Part shown: positions 11,850 to 23,935 of the stretch, in pieces
Position numbering within the stretch: position 1 is the first letter of the stretch
How the letters are laid out: the number at the start of each line of letters is the position of its first letter
Source: Odobenus rosmarus divergens
Taxonomy: Eukaryota > Chordata > Mammalia > Carnivora > Odobenidae
Assembly (NCBI RefSeq): GCF_000321225.1
Contig: NW_004450459.1
Coordinates: forward strand, 3,114,675 to 3,178,674
DNA: 64,000 nucleotides
Direction of reading: 5' to 3'
Made by a program: the position numbers and the translations under genes
Notes under the pieces: model-generated
What the model was told of the DNA's origin: nothing
What the model saw: the letters and a program-made list of their open reading frames with translations, nothing else
Databases searched by the model: none

Positions 11850-13250
11850 AATTTCAGTCTGAAGGACTCCCTATATTATTTCTTGTGAGACAGGTCTACT
11901 AGCAATGAATTCTTAGATTTTGTTCACCAACAAATATCTTAATTTAATTTTTGAAGGGTAGTTTTGCTTATACAGAATTCTTGGTTTCAGCATTTTGAAA
12001 ATGGCATCCCACTTCCTTCTGGACTCCATAGTTTAAGATGAGGAATTATTGATCTTACTATGGGTCCTGTGTACAAGATTAGTCATGTCTTTCTTGTTGC
12101 ATTCATGATTTTTTGTCTTTGGCTTTAAAACATTTAACTATGATGCATCTAAGTGTGGATCTTTTTTACTTTATTCTACTTAGAGTTTGAGTTTCTTGGA
12201 TAGATAAACTAATTTTTCATCAAGTTTGGGAAGTTTTATGTTGTTTTCAAGTATTCTTTATGCCCCTTTCTCTTTCTCCTCTTCTTTATGACTCATTTTG
12301 CATATGTTGTCCCATAAGTCTCTGAGTCTTTGTTCATTTTTCTTTGTTTTCTTTTTATACCTCAGACCAGTCTCAACTGACCTATCTTCAAGTTTGCTGA
12401 TTATTTCTTCTGCCAGCTCCTATCTGCTGTTGATCCTCTCTAGTAGTTTTTATTTTAGTCATTACTTTTCAGTTCTAGTTTTCTATTTTTTTAATGTATA
12501 TCTTTATTGTTTGTTTGGTGAGACCACTTTCTCATATTTCTCTTCATTCTTTAGACAGAATTTCCTTTAGTTCCTTGAACATATTTAAAATATTTGATTC
12601 AATGTGTTTGTCTATTAGGTCCAGCATTTAGGCTTCCTTAAGAACAGTTTGTATTAACTTCCCCTATGTATGGGACATACTTTACTGTTTCATTGCATGT
12701 CTAATGATTTTTCTGTTGTTGAAAACTGGACATCTTTAACATATGCATTTATTCCAGAAATCAGATCCCCCTCCTTCTCTAGTTTAGCTATTTGTTTGTC
12801 CTGAACTAATTTTATACAATTGTCCCTGATTGTTTTAGCTAAATACCCCCAAAGAAAGGGTTCTTATCACTGAGCAAGTTCTGAGTCAGGTCAAATAAAT
12901 GGAAGTCCTGTGAGTAGTGGTTTTCAGAGAGCTGCCAGATTATTCGACTGACATTCTCTGGGAGTGGGGCTGCTTGGGGAGCTCCATAATCCATTCTTCC
13001 CTAGCAAGTGGCTGCTGGGTTGATGGTTTTCACAGTGGACTGAAAGGCTGTTGGCTTTCATGGAGATCACAGATATAGAGCAGATGAAAACAAGGCAAAT
13101 TAAAAATATCACAAAGCAAAAAACACAAACAAAAAGCCTCACACAGCTTACTGCTTTTACCAAGATGCAGCCAGTTTTCTTGAATAAATGCTCCCTGGAT
13201 TATTGCAAACTATTGGTTAATTTTCAGAGTTCTAAGAGTTGATTTTGAGT
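11850..13250 (-). mobile_element. Ancient L1/HAL1 5' part (ORF1 and upstream), part D, minus strand
   Basis: Antisense of the ORF1-upstream region of old L1M/HAL1 elements, recognisable from 'gttttgctt-atacagaattcttggtt' near 11,950, 'cacttccttctggactccat' near 12,010, 'aactatgatgcatctaagtgtggat' near 12,140 and 'gttgaaaactggacatctt' near 12,720. It completes one L1 running from 7691 to about 13,250. The right limit is approximate. Confidence 0.7.
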
Positions 13251-13520
13251 TTCTTTTCCATTCTAGTTGATTTTTTTTTTTTTAAATCAGAGTTTTGGAG
13301 ATCCTTACTCTACTATTCTAGAAATGCTTCCTTTCACAGACTTTTTAAGTAAAAATATTTTAAGTTTTTTTGAAATGTGTCACAATATACTAAATGCTGA
13401 CTTTAAAATATTGCTCATAAGATTGATTTGAAAACTTAAGACCTAATAAACTGAAATACACAGGAATTTAGTATATAATAAAAATGGCATTTCTAATCCA
13501 TGGAGGGTAATGAATTTTGT
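13251..13520. other. Unassigned AT-rich sequence
   Basis: No gene and no recognised repeat; contains a short T run near 13,270. Confidence 0.4.
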
Positions 13521-13985
13521 GATAACATTGAAACAATCAGATACCTAACTATAAGAAAATAACATCATTCTGATCTCATATTCTTCATCAAAAATAAATT
13601 CTATATGTGCTTCATACATACTAAAATGAAAAAAGGAACCATAGAAGTACTAGAAAACCATGGGATTTGTTTTTTTTTGTATATTTCTGGCATTAGAATA
13701 CCTTTTAAGGAATGACCAAAAACAAAACAAAACAAAAGAAAACACAACAACAACAAAACAACAAAAAATAGAACCCATAAAAGGTTGGTAAATTCAGCTA
13801 TACTGCATAAATAAAAATCACCATAAATTCTAAAGATAGCATACTAAAAACAGTGGTTGTCCTGTGGAGTAACAACTGGATGACTTAGGGGATAAAGATG
13901 AGAATTACATGCTTTCTACTATAGATAATTTCATGTTTTTGAATTGACTATCACCTATTTTCTTAATTAAAACAATTAAAAATTC
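13521..13985 (+). mobile_element. Old L1M 3' fragment, plus strand
   Basis: Decayed ORF2 C-terminal text ('accatagaagtactagaaaa' at about 13,640, then 'aaggttggtaaattcagcta'), followed by 3'UTR-like text ('tggttgtcctgtggagtaac', 'cacctattttcttaatta'). A (CAAAA)n/(CAA)n run at about 13,718-13,768 sits inside it. Confidence 0.6.
13718..13768. repeat. (CAAAA)n / (CAA)n low-complexity tract
   Basis: A-rich interrupted pentamer and triplet repeat inside the L1M fragment. Confidence 0.85.
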
Positions 13986-14394
13986 ACAAAATTTGGTATT
14001 TTTGTCATTGTCCTGTTTTGACTTTCTTTATATTATTGGTTATGTCTGATAGCAATATTTAAAAATTTTTCACATGATAGGATTATTACAAGTTTAAGTT
14101 TCCTCTTGTAATCTATTCAATCACAAATCAGTTATAGGATCATACATAATGCATATATTTTTATATCATGAATGTATTTTATATCATGTGTTCAAGTAAG
14201 AGACTTAAATGTCCTTACGTGCAGTATGTATCTTCATTTATGTCTTTTTTCCTCCTCTTTCTTAGTAAACTTTTAGGAGAAACAGATAGCACTGTTGATT
14301 TACTGTATACCAGGAAGTACTAACAAGCTTCCCTCTAACACAGAAGTGAACAGTATGGTTTCTTGACTCAGATTAGTTTTTATGCAGTCATTTG
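13986..14394. other. Unassigned single-copy sequence
   Basis: AT-rich; no gene or repeat recognised. Confidence 0.5.
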
Positions 14395-14765
14395 AGTTCC
14401 TCAAAAATAATCTGGTTCTTCTTCCATGCCCACAGAGGGATGCATTTCTCCATTCCATTGGAAGTTAAGTGTATGCTTACGACTTTGACCAATGAAATAT
14501 GAGAAAGTGTGTGTTACTTCTGGGCAGAAGCTTCAAGTATCCTTTTCCCTTTCTCCTGCCTCACTGATAGTGGATACATGGCAAGATGGCACCTTCATTA
14601 ACTAGGTCTCTGAATGACCATCAAGAGTATGCCATGCCTGCGGACATGTAGCATGAGTCAGAAATAGACTTTTAATATTTTAACCCACTGTAAATTGGAG
14701 GGTATTTTCCCAGCATAACCTTGCCTATCCTCACTGATACAAGTTCACATCTCAGCTCTTCTGAT
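14395..14765 (+). mobile_element. Old LTR-like dispersed repeat, plus strand
   Basis: Contains words typical of a widespread old mammalian repeat: 'gactttgaccaatgaaat' (about 14,480), 'acatgtagcatgagtcagaaat' (about 14,645), a decayed polyadenylation-type region and the end 'cctatcctcactgataca'. I believe it is an ERV/MaLR-type LTR or similar, but cannot name the subfamily. Confidence 0.5.
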
Positions 14766-14854
14766 AAGTAGCTCTGTGACTTAAATGGAAATTGGTCCAA
14801 AGTGGAAAACATAAAGGAGAGTTATTTTATTTCACTGCTCTCTTTTATTAGAAA

Positions 14855-14948
14855 AATGAAGTTGAGGCTCAAGGCCATACAACTACTTAGTGAATAAGCA
14901 AAGACTAAAAGCCAGGCCTGTTCCCTCCCAATCCAGTGCTTTAATACC
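14855..14948 (-). mobile_element. MIR SINE fragment, minus strand
   Basis: 'aaaatgaagttgaggctcaag' followed by 'acaactacttagtgaataa' and 'ccaatccagtgcttt' is the antisense of the MIR core. Confidence 0.6.
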
Positions 14949-15735
14949 CTATTAAAAGACATTTAGTGACCTTTCTAATGCCAAATAAGTGTCGGAATCT
15001 TTATTCTTAGCAAGATTGAGGCAAGATATTCTTCACTCATTTTTAGTGCTTCTGGAAGTTTGACAATTAATCTAAGGCTATACAAGAACAGTGAGAATAG
15101 TCTATTTATCTCTGCATGTTATGACTTGCTAACATTCAGGGTTATTTTTATGTTGCACAGTTATTAAGATGATTCTCAAATATATGTTTCCACTTGCTGT
15201 TGACAAAGTGAAATTTCAGTGTTGTCAGCTTGTAAAACTTCAGATCCTAGATGTCAGGCAATACATCAAAACCTAATTCAGAAAAGACAGATATTGTTTC
15301 TTGTATCAAAATGTTGTTTAAAGCCATTAGATATACTACAATTGCCTTCAATGAGTTCAAATTACCCCTAAAATGACATCTAGGGGTCATTCTGTTTCAT
15401 CCAAAAAGCATACAAACTCTTGTAAATTTTTGCTTAGTATTTAAAATTTTAAAAATTAGGATAATTTAAGTGTGATCTACTGGTAATGATTTTAATTGTT
15501 GACTTGTATTTAATTGATGTGCTGTGGCATTATATTTACTGTGTTATATTTTGTCTGCTCCCACCTTAGGGTAAGATTTGCTTAAATATAGGGGTTATTA
15601 TAAATGGATGCTTATTTTCAGTTAACTACAAGCAACATAGGTATACTGCTTCCAAAAATATAATGTTGGTAAATAAGTGAAATGAGAAGAGTTTTACAAA
15701 AGTTGAGATTATACTTTCTAGGTAATACCAGGCTG
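14949..15735. other. Unassigned single-copy sequence
   Basis: AT-rich; no gene or repeat recognised. 15,360-15,390 has a short inverted word pair around 'gacatctaggggtcat'. Confidence 0.5.
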
Positions 15736-17225
15736 AATATGGAGACAAGTTCATTTAGTAATTTAGTAAATTCTTGCATGGCTAATACTCCATGCACAGT
15801 TCTTGGCACTAGAATAGAGCCAAGAACAAAATAACTATGTGGCTATGAAGTTTATATAATAGTGGGATAAACAGGTAATATAAAAGTAAATTATATTAGT
15901 TAATAATAAACACTAGGAAGAAAATTATAGGAGAGTATAAGGAAAGAGAAAAGTTGTTTTTTGAGAGAGTTGTCTCTTAGGAAATGACATTTGAGCAGGG
16001 GTATGCATGAAGTGAGAGAATGAGCCATGCTATTATCTGTGGGAAGATTGTTTTAGGAATTAGTGAATATGAAGATCCTAAGGAGGAAGAGTATTTGAGA
16101 CTTGCAAAGAGGCCAACAAAGTGTCATGAGCAGTGAGAAAAATGACAGGAAATGAGAGGAGGAAGATAGCCAAAGCCAGCTAAGTTAGGATCTAATAGGC
16201 TGCAGTAAAGATCTAGGAATTTATTTTCAGTGTTAGAAAACTACTGCAGGGTATCCAGGATCTGAGTGATAGGACATAATTTCCATTTTAAAAGATTTTC
16301 TTTTGCTACCATGGGAAAACTTTTGCTACTATGGGAAAAAAATTGATTTACCAGAGTAGAAGTTCTTTTGGAGAACCAGGTAATGAACCTGAGAGAGATG
16401 GAGATGGTTTAGGTTAGGTTTGAACAGGATATTATTGGGATATGGTTCTAACAGGATTCTCTTGATGGATTAGAAGAAAAATTATGAGAAATATGGAAAA
16501 ATCAAGGGTGGCATCAAGGTTTTTACCTGCGAAACTGGATGCTTTACGGCAATGACTCCTAGGACAGGGACCTTTAGAAGAACATGTTTGACAAGGGTAG
16601 GTGAGAGAATCAAGGCTCAGTTTGGGATTTGCTAAGCTAGAAATGCCCATTAGATATCCTAGAACAAGTATGAAGATTCAGAGGTAAAATTCACTCTGAA
16701 GATACAAATTTGGGAGTCATCAGCATTTGAGCATGTTAAAGGCCATTGGGATGGATGAGATCACTTAGAGTAAGTGACACTACAGCATTTCAGGGTTGGG
16801 GAGATGAATAGCGCCCAGTAAAGGAAACTGAGAAGTAGTAGCTATGTGGGTAAGGAAAAAATCAGGAGAACATGGTTCCAAGTTAAAAAAAAAAAAAGAT
16901 TCTTAAAGAAGAAGTAGTGATGGGCTGTACCAAATGATGCTGAGAGTTTAGGAAGGCAAAGGAAGATTGGAAATGGACGGGGATAGAGATGAGACTGGGG
17001 GGCTGCCTTGGATAGATACTATAACATGCTTTTATGATAACAGAGAGGAAATGATGATGTGATGAAGGAGAAGAGAGAGGAAATAATTGCATGAGAAAAG
17101 CTCTAGAGTAGGCAGACAGGACCCAGTATGTGAGAGAAGATGGCCTGTATAAGACACAATGAATCCATTATGTCAACATGGAGGCAGAGCATACATGGCT
17201 ACAGATGCTGGTGGGCTGGAATATT
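15736..17225 (-). mobile_element. L2 LINE relic, RT end plus 3'UTR, minus strand
   Basis: Nearly 1.5 kb of L2 in antisense. The left end is the L2 3' end ('cagttcttggcactagaata', 'gataaacaggtaa'). Then come the antisense of the classic 3'UTR words ('gacatttgagcag', 'gaatgagccatgctattatctg') and the C-terminal RT region. At about 16,710-16,745 the minus strand reads ADDSQI, the remains of the L2 RT active site (the family has YADD), followed upstream by the antisense of 'ggtgatctcatccagtccc'. Frames are broken throughout. It predates the eutherian radiation by family age. Confidence 0.8.
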
Positions 17226-17904
17226 CAGTGGCAGAAGAATAAAGAAGGGCTCTTCTTATTTATTTTTTTGGTAGAATTAGAAGAAAAGTCATTAGCTCTG
17301 AGTAAACAGTTTCTATTTTTGACTTCATCAGACTTTTTATTAAAGTTAGGGATCATGTCTTCTCTATCTTATCACACATCTGACCAAGTGTCTGGCACAC
17401 ATTAAATATTTCATGAATGATTATAAAACTCAAATAATAATGTCTAAAAATTACCTTAGTCTTCATATTTAATATGTAATTTGAACATACTTATATTAAT
17501 GTTTAGTTCATTGGAGTAGAGTTAAAGGCAGAGTTTGTGGAACTCTGAGTTTATGTTGAATATCTGACCTCAAAGCCAGGACCTCTGCTGACATTTATTT
17601 TACTTTAGAAGTAGAGGAAAATTGATTATCTCAGGGTAGTTACAGATGATAGATAAGCAAAACATTCAAAGAAATATGCCCAAATAGCCAGTATTTATCT
17701 CTTTAACACTAAGACAAATGTCTAAGTGACTGAGAACATCATCAATGGTTGTCCTAACTCATAAAAATATATGAACAATTTTCCAGGTGAAAGGTGATGG
17801 AGTCTGAAAATTTCAGCCATTTTGAAAAGAATCCCGGGAAAGATTAGCAAGTAATCATTACATACATTTTTCTATGTTGACTTTTTGAGGGTTCTCTAAC
17901 AAAG
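17226..17904. other. Mostly unassigned; possible L2/MIR 3' end at about 17,340-17,430
   Basis: 'agggatcatgtcttctctatc' and 'gtgtctggcacacattaaata' resemble the shared L2/MIR 3' end in plus orientation. The remainder is AT-rich with nothing recognised. Confidence 0.4.
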
Positions 17905-18160
17905 ATTTCTTCATCTCAACACTTGACATTTTGGTCTGGATAATCCTTTATTGTGGGGAAGGTTGGGGGGAGCTGTTCTGGGCATTGTAAGATGTTTAGT
18001 GGTATCATTGGCATCTGTTCAGTAAATGGCAGTAGCACCTCTCTCCCAAATGTGACAATCAATGTCTCTAGACATTGCCAAATGTCCTCAAGATGGGGAA
18101 GGAATGGTGGGCAGGTTAGGGGCAAGAATTGCCCAGGTTTGAGAACCACTACTGAAACAA
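17905..18160 (+). mobile_element. MER5A-type hAT-Charlie element
   Basis: Non-autonomous DNA transposon. The sequence runs 'cttgacattttggtctggata', 'attgtaagatgtttagtggtatc', 'tctctagacattgccaaatg' and ends with the terminal inverted repeat 'gtttgagaaccactactg'. Close to full length for this family. Confidence 0.85.
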
Positions 18161-18222
18161 ACAAAAAAGACAAGTTTCCTCAGGCTTTTGGCTGGTTTAT
18201 TCTAGATAAAGGTTATTTTTCC

Positions 18223-18260
18223 GGTGTGTGTGTGTGTGTGTGTGCTGGTGGTGGGGGGGG
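18223..18260. repeat. (TG)n microsatellite with G run
   Basis: About ten TG units followed by 'ctggtggtgggggggggtc'. Confidence 0.9.
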
Positions 18261-18999
18261 GTCTTGAGAGATTTTATCTAATTAGCGTGTTGCTATGAAG
18301 CTATTATCATATGAATGGCAACTGAGACTGTTAACTCTCATTTCACAGTCAGAGAGTACCTTCATCCTGGATACATTACAAAATGTTTAAAGCTAAATAC
18401 TCATCAGTAAGAAAGTAGCCAAAACCGTCATGTGGAAAGGGAATGCAATTGCCAGATATATATTTTCAGAAGTCAGAACTATGACCAAAGGTGCTAATTA
18501 TAGAGAGACATTTTGATTCGCGATAAGGAAGATGGTTCTAATGATCAGCAGTGTCTAAAAATGAAACAAGCAGCCCCAGAGTTCCCTTTCAATAGAGTCA
18601 ATCTACCCAAAGACATATAGAAATATTTCAGGAATATGGCAGAGGGAATTAAAGCACTGGTTGGATTTGAGATCCCTTTCAGACTTGGGAGTTCAGAATA
18701 AGTGTGAGGGCCATGGAAACACCCAAAATGAAGTTGCATCAGACAAAAGGAGAAAAGAAAGGTAGGGGAGCGGTAATGGGAAGCAGTGAAGTTGAATTGG
18801 TGTTCTGATGTGTAAGACATTTATCTGTGGGAGGGTTAGCTCAGGGAGGATGAAAATGCATGAGCATCCTCATTTTGAGATTCTGTGTACTCTAGACTTA
18901 ACACTTGAGGCCATTCCTTGAGCTGTCTTGATGGTACCTCAGGACCCTACTTTAAATCCATCCCCACTCCTTTATGGAAGTTTCTACCACTTTCATGAG
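18261..18999. other. Unassigned single-copy sequence
   Basis: No gene or repeat recognised. Contains an isolated CpG word 'gattcgcgataagg' at about 18,516. Confidence 0.5.
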
Positions 19000-19145
19000 T
19001 TAGCACAATGGTCATAAGAATACCCTGGAGTGCTTGTTTAGGCACACATACCACATGCATATATTCTGGTTCCTTAAAGCTTTTATAAGCCAGTGATTCT
19101 GCATTTTGAATAGGCACCCTTGAGAATTGCAGTGCAGCTGGACCT
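19000..19145 (+). mobile_element. MER20-like hAT element, decayed
   Basis: 'caatggtcataagaataccctggagtgcttgtt' (about 19,005-19,037, read in parts) and 'gattctgcattttgaatagg' match the layout of a MER20-type element: a terminal 'cctgg-g-gcttgtt' block, then 'gattc...gaat...gcagtgcagctgg'. Confidence 0.5.
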
Positions 19146-20120
19146 AAGATCACCCTTTGGACATCATTGTTTTGGGAGGTGTAGTTCAGTTTGCTTTCTG
19201 ACTCCTGTCCAAGCCCTGTGGATATTTGTAGTCTTTCCAAGGAAAAAGAGATTTCAAGGAGAGTAGCAGTTAAACTACCTTAAGTATTGAACCTCTGATC
19301 TAACCTTCACTAGTGGTATGATTTTCCCAGAGTTGAGCTAGAACCCAAAGAAATGCAATAATATATTTTTTTCTGGAAATGTGATGTGTTTCTTTGGGCA
19401 TAGAGGAGGGGAAAAAACTGAGGAACCAGAGTTTGTTTTCTGGTAATAAAAAAAAAAAAAAATCAGATACTCTCCCTCGTGAGTGACTGTAAATTCTCAA
19501 GCTCAAAAAGGCTGATAATACTAAAAGAAAATGTTTAAAAATAAGTCAGTGTAATAACCTGCAGTCCCACTGAGGCACTAATGACATAGCATCTCCTTAG
19601 CTGGGTTCCTCAGTGATAGTCTCATTTGAAAGAAATTCCTGGTGAATCCACTGGAGTGTCAACTAAACCAGAGTGATTAGAAGTTTATGTCATGGTTTAA
19701 CAAGTTAGACCAACACCAGCACGTCTTCTGTTTTATACTCCTGGAGTGGACAGGTTCTTATGTCTTGGGCTATGTGAGTTTATGATACCTAGGTGTTATC
19801 AGAAGACTCCAATGAAGAAAGTATCTCTAGATATAGTGCTTCTGTGGTTTCATGCCCAGTGATTCTGAACTGTGATCATTGACTTGTTATTCCCATTTCT
19901 TGTCTCTGATTCTCCCTATATCTCCATTAGAATTTCAACTTTGTTACTTGGTTTTCCTGATTAAACTTCCTTTTATTTTATCTACTTGACCTTACACCCT
20001 GATCCTTGATCAAGCTTGAAGAACTGTCACCTATCACTGAACTAGACTTGACATTCGTTTGTGATACAAATGGAAAAAGTGAATACAGTTAATATTTGTC
20101 TTTTGTTTTCACATATCATT
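19146..20120. other. Unassigned single-copy sequence
   Basis: No gene recognised. Poly(A) run at 19,447-19,461 with no recognisable retrocopy attached. Confidence 0.5.
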
Positions 20121-20225
20121 GATTCAGAGGCAGACTTACCATGAGGCTAATTGACCTTCAGCTCTAGGGCCCTTATTTGCTTGGGCCTAGGACTGAAGTG
20201 GTCTTAGTAGTGTTTGCATATGGCC
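20121..20225 (+). repeat. Unnamed old repeat, copy 1
   Basis: 'gacttaccatgaggctaat' followed by 'cagctctagggcccttatttg' resembles 23,870-23,935, and both look like members of an old dispersed family that I cannot name. Confidence 0.4.
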
Positions 20226-21475
20226 ATATGGTTTTATAATATTGGCAAAGAAAGATATTTTGACACCCACCCCTTCCAGATTGCTGTCTCCTTCCAATAG
20301 CATGCTCCTAAATCCATCCCCTCTTGTATGACAGTGTTTTTATGACTATGGGAATTTTTCAAATGTAGATGAGAAGTAGAGTCACGAATACGTTTAGTTT
20401 GGATAGACATGTATTTTTGTTGTTTGTAGTTGAGGATATGTATTTAAGATACAGTCACATCCATGACTCAAGATGGGACTTGCTTCTGGAAGTTACCCAT
20501 TGAACCAATGCACATGGCACCATGTCAGGAAGGTGCAGGTCATACCACAGTATGAACAGGTCCCCCAGCATCTGTCATAGTACATATGTGGGCAGCTGAA
20601 GATAAATAAAGTTAGATGTACAGAGCCAGAAGCAGTCTGTGGTAAATTTTTCCAAACAGTGGATGTGTAAAATTGCAAGCAGAAGATTCAGTTCTCATTG
20701 ACATCAAATCTAAACAGAAGTTCTCTCCTGTCAGGAATATTCTCAATAATGAATACATACAATTACAAATGTACTATGCATATAATATTTTAAAGAGATC
20801 ACGAAATTTATTAGAATCCCCGATAGGAGAGCACAGATCTGAAACAGCAAAGAATACATCTAAATATGAAGGACCATGTTTTATACATTTCTATTATAAA
20901 TAATAAAAAACATTGCAATCAGCTATGCTAAAGGAAAGGCTGAATTGTCGTCGTGCTTTCTCTATGGAAATAGCATAAAATGATGGCTATCTAAAAGGGT
21001 AATAAGAGTATACAGCAAAAATAGGAAAACATGTCTTTATATGTCAGGCACTTACTGCATTTTCCTGAAATTTGTATGTTTGTGTTGTCATTTTTTTTTA
21101 ATTTGTAATTTATTATGGCTTCTTTTCTTAGTCTAAATATATGTGTACTTTGTACCAAATTATATACTTACGATTTCATATTTTTCTAAAAGAGATCTCC
21201 AAACTATAAGCCTTTAGTCCAACAAAACCTAGGTACGTTTTTTGGTTGTATTTTCTCACAGTTTTCTGACTTAGTTTCTTATGAAGTAAAAACTGCTTGC
21301 TCACCCCTGAATGGTATTTGTGCTGCTGATAAATACTAGCCATGTCATGGAGAAAATCTGGATGCCTCAGGAATTTTCTGAAACCAGTCATTTCTAATGT
21401 CCTTCTCTAAAGTTCCACCAACACCCAGATTTGAGTGCCACAGGAAATTGTGGCATTTGCACTAATAATTATGTA
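20226..21475. other. Unassigned single-copy sequence
   Basis: AT-rich, no gene recognised. Two short minus-strand frames (20,678-20,493 and 21,391-21,176) have no recognisable domain and no flanking gene signals. Confidence 0.5.
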
Positions 21476-21600
21476 AGAAATTTCATTTACATAGGGCTTT
21501 ACAGTTTATGGATATTTTTATTTACTTTGTATCACTAGATACTCAAAACATCCCTGCAGAATATCACAAAATCAGTAAGGTATGGAGCACTTCTAGAAAC
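21476..21600 (-). mobile_element. Possible MIR/L3-type relic
   Basis: 'catttacatagggctttacagtt' at about 21,485 (read in two parts) and 'actcaaaacatccctgcaga' resemble the antisense of an old MIR/L3 family. Weak. Confidence 0.35.
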
Positions 21601-22879
21601 TTGGTTCCTAGCCTAAAGTGGTTATTTCCACCATAATAAGTAGCAAGGGGCACACTGAAATTTTGAACAAATCTGCCAGTTTTAGTGACAAAGTGTTAAA
21701 TCCTTTCCAAATGGTGCCAAGTAGATCTACTCTCAGGTCAAGTGTGATCCCCTTCTCTGGCACAGAAACCAGTTACTGTGAACTTCTGACTGACATTTAA
21801 TCATGACTGGCAGGAATCTGTTGACATTTTATAGGTAAACTCAAGATTGTATGATTTTGCCTTACAGAACTTAGAGGTAAGAAAATACATGAAAATAAAC
21901 ACTTCATGGGGAGGAGATGATGCTGTATAATATTTTACAGCATTAGAATGTCTTTCCTGTTGAATCCATCAGTTGTTTGTGGGTATGGCTGTGATGATGA
22001 GAACAAGTTGGAAGTGAAGAGATAAAATGGAGGAACAGGACATTCATGGTTGATGGGAAACTCGCTGGTATACCGGGCCCCTACCAATGTCCTGGACCTT
22101 TAATATCCTTCTATCTTCCAAATCACATAGTAATTCTTCTGCAGTGTGTTGACTATCCTTGGTCATGGAGATTTTGCATAGCATTATCACATGACAATAG
22201 CCCCCTCCTCTTGCCCCATCTTCCCTGGGGAGCTATCTCTTGGTGCGCTTTTTTTTTTTTTTTTTTTGTACACTTGAAGGCAGTTGATAGTATTGATTTT
22301 TGCATGTTTTTATCACGTGTACTTTCTTGTCTTAATCTCAGGGAGGACATCTACCCCTTAAGAAGAATTGAGCTTTCTTTTGCTTTTGAAACACCACACA
22401 GTGTCTGTGAGATTAGCAGGCTTTAATCTACCATGCCACTAACCAAGCTGAGGAAAATGACAGATGCTTCTGATAAGTGAAGGCACAGAATAAGGGAAGA
22501 GAAAGAGAGTATCAGGGCAGCCATCTATCTAAAATACTAAAGAAAAAAGAGCATGAAAAAGTCAACCTGATAAATGTACTAGTAAAATAAGTTGTCCTGT
22601 AGGATCCCAAAGTTGCGAGATTCCTGGAAAGCTATCACTCTTTCTCCCTGCACCTCCTGTTCCCATTATGAGATTTAATCTCTGCAAGGAGATTAAATGG
22701 CTATTTTGCCTCCAAACCTATTGTGCACTCTGTGACCTGCCCTCCCACTACTTTCCCTTGTCTTTTCTCTGCTCTACATACCCCTTTCCAAAATTACTTC
22801 CCCGTTCATCTATTCCCCTGCAGCTTCCATTCATGATCACATTAGTGTTTATACCTGACGGGAGTGCAAGATCTCAGTG
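21601..22879. other. Unassigned single-copy sequence
   Basis: No gene recognised. A 19-base T run at 22,249-22,267 has no recognised element attached. Confidence 0.5.
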
Positions 22880-23240
22880 ATAAAGTACCACACCTGTCTT
22901 GCTTAATCTCTTTAATTTTACCATATCATCCAACTAAAACTGGACTCACTTCCTGTTCTTTGGAATTTTCTGCCTCTTCTCCCACACCCAAGGCTTTGCC
23001 CCTTCAGCTGCCTAGAATATTCTGTGTGTCTACGTTTCAGACACCTCATCATCATTTAGGCATCTTAAATGCTGCTACAACTAAGAAGCCTTTCTCATTT
23101 AAACTCAAATAACTCTTGGTCTCTCAAATCTAGCTTTGGGGATATCTGTGTACTGGTTTTATTTCTGTAAGAAGACTGTAAGGGTAGGGAGTGTTGTAAT
23201 CTTTGTATCAGTGATTTGTAGAATTCCATGTGAATATTAG
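22880..23240 (+). mobile_element. Probable L2 3' end, plus strand
   Basis: The order of words follows the L2 3'UTR: 'actggactcacttcctgttc', 'gctttgccccttcagctgcc', then a short 'catctt-aatgct-ctac...gaagcctttctc' block and 'aagactgtaagggtagggag'. Strongly diverged. Confidence 0.5.
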
Positions 23241-23869
23241 GCATTATTATTATTGGTTTATTTTTTACAGCTAACTGTGAAACATGAACCAAGTGACTGG
23301 GGCAAATCTGAGGAAAGGAGGCAGCTTTACCAAATTTAATTTAAAAAGAAATAGGACACATAAAAACAATCAGAAAGATGAAAAAGGATTAACTAAGGCT
23401 GTCTAAAAATACTTTATCCCCGTTTCTTTTCATGTACGTTCCTAAATATCACTCCTTATATTCTGATACTTCTATAACTCTTTTCTTGCTGTCTTTACCT
23501 TTCAAATCCACTGGGCACAGATTTTACCCTTACAAACACTTGGGAGGTCACAGAAAGGCACCTGACGTAATGAATTGCTATAGTATCCAATCCCTCCCCC
23601 CCTCCAACCACACACCCAGCACTGGAGTAATCCTGCTTGATCTGATGTGATAATTTTTGTACCCAGTGGGTATACTCAACAAAACATCATTCAGCTTGAA
23701 CTGCTGGTCAGCATAATCCAAGGTCAGGAAGGGCAGAAGCTATGGAACGTTTTTCCATGAGGGACCAATGCCACACATTTAGCTGAGCTTATAAAGTAGC
23801 ACTATGGCCTAGAAAAGCAAAAATTTCAAATTGTGATTAGCTTCAACCTTCTCTTTCACATCCTTTACC
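23241..23869. other. Unassigned single-copy sequence
   Basis: No gene or repeat recognised. Confidence 0.5.
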
Positions 23870-23935
23870 AGATAGAACAGATTTACTGTGAAGCTAATAG
23901 CTTACACTCTAGGGCCTCACACTGACATGGGCTGT
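23870..23935 (+). repeat. Unnamed old repeat, copy 2
   Basis: 'atttactgtgaagctaatag' then 'cactctagggcctcacactg'; counterpart of 20,121-20,225. Confidence 0.4.

Noticed and set aside
13718..13768. Regular short repeats as a CRISPR-like array
   Set aside because: Simple (CAAAA)n sequence in a mammalian genome; no spacers.
22249..22267. T run as the tail of a processed pseudogene
   Set aside because: No body with recognisable coding text and no target duplicate seen on either side.
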